Source: Roseburia sp. (GTDB lineage: Bacteria; Bacillota; Clostridia; Lachnospirales; Lachnospiraceae). Taken from it: DNA of 6,506 nt. Below are positions 6,402 to 6,506 of this stretch, in pieces. Position 1 is the first letter of the stretch. Every line of letters begins with the position of its first letter. The notes below the pieces were generated by a model. That model saw only the letters and a program-made list of their open reading frames with translations, had not been told where the DNA came from and ran no database searches. Made by a program: the position numbers and the translations under genes. The stretch lies in contig JAUUNJ010000144.1 of the NCBI GenBank assembly GCA_030844625.1, positions 1-6,506 on the forward strand, read 5' to 3'.

Positions 6402-6506
6402 ATGAAGGCTTTAGTTGTTGATGATGAAAAATTAATTGTAAAAGGGTTAAAATTCAGTCTTGAGAAAGAAGGATATGAGGTAGACTGTGCTTATGACGGA
6501 CAGGAA
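6402..6506 (+). CDS. Response regulator, N-terminal part (3' end outside window)
   Basis: Thirty-five codons are visible before the right edge. They begin [20 protein letters not shown] and continue [15 protein letters not shown], the standard start of a receiver domain: first beta strand, acidic residues D7-D8, first helix and second strand. The phospho-acceptor aspartate, switch residues and output domain are outside the window, so the subfamily cannot be read directly; the N-terminal style is that of OmpR/PhoB-type regulators, which is an inference. The start ATG has AAAGGG at 6390-6395, 6 bases upstream. It lies 12 bases after the comEA-like stop without a terminator between them, so the two are probably one transcript from the promoter at 5709-5737. 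Confidence 0.85.
   Translation, partial: MKALVVDDEKLIVKGLKFSLEKEGYEVDCAYDGQE

Noticed and set aside
1..6506. CRISPR array, tRNA/rRNA, insertion sequence or toxin-antitoxin pair
   Set aside because: No spaced identical repeats, cloverleaf or rRNA-like stretches, transposase motifs, or small paired genes are visible; gaps between genes are all under 140 bases.

Overview
The window looks like chromosomal DNA of a low-GC, Gram-positive anaerobe of the class Clostridia, most likely Lachnospiraceae-like. This rests on the A/T-rich base composition, purine-rich Shine-Dalgarno sites (AGGAG, AAGGA), short intergenic gaps, and protein styles typical of that group (NptA-type transporter with a PhoU tail, PhoB/PhoR-like pair, lipoprotein-type ComEA followed by a response regulator). 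The assignment is by recognition only. All genes lie on the + strand.

Layout. (1) 1-1337: the 3' part of a type III restriction enzyme Res subunit, cut by the left window edge, with an intact C-terminal PD-ExK nuclease domain. (2) 1338-1445: a short regulatory gap with an 11-bp direct repeat (TTTACATAG twice) just upstream of an extended -10, resembling a Pho box. (3) 1446-5154: a phosphate module made of a Na+/phosphate cotransporter with a fused PhoU-like domain, then an OmpR/PhoB-type response regulator and a PhoR-like sensor kinase separated from each other by one base. A perfect 24-bp palindrome sits between transporter and regulator but has the wrong A/T polarity for a terminator. (4) 5212-5640: a small YdcZ/DUF606 membrane protein. 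(5) 5641-5777: a regulatory gap with four contiguous 11-bp units (two pairs of direct repeats) followed by a good sigma-A-type promoter. (6) 5778-6389: a ComEA-like protein with lipobox, SLBB domain and helix-hairpin-helix DNA-binding domain. (7) 6402-6506: the first 35 codons of another response regulator, cut by the right edge.

How it may work together. The simplest reading is that the two-component pair senses phosphate or envelope status and controls the adjacent Na+/Pi transporter through the repeat at 1353-1374, possibly also controlling itself by read-through. The ComEA-like lipoprotein and the second response regulator appear to form a separate transcription unit driven from the promoter at 5709-5737, possibly autoregulated through the 11-bp array. 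No wholly new system, CRISPR array, tRNA, rRNA or insertion sequence is visible. The points most worth a second look are the two 11-bp-period operator candidates, the lipoprotein form of ComEA with its linked regulator, and the inverted-polarity palindrome.
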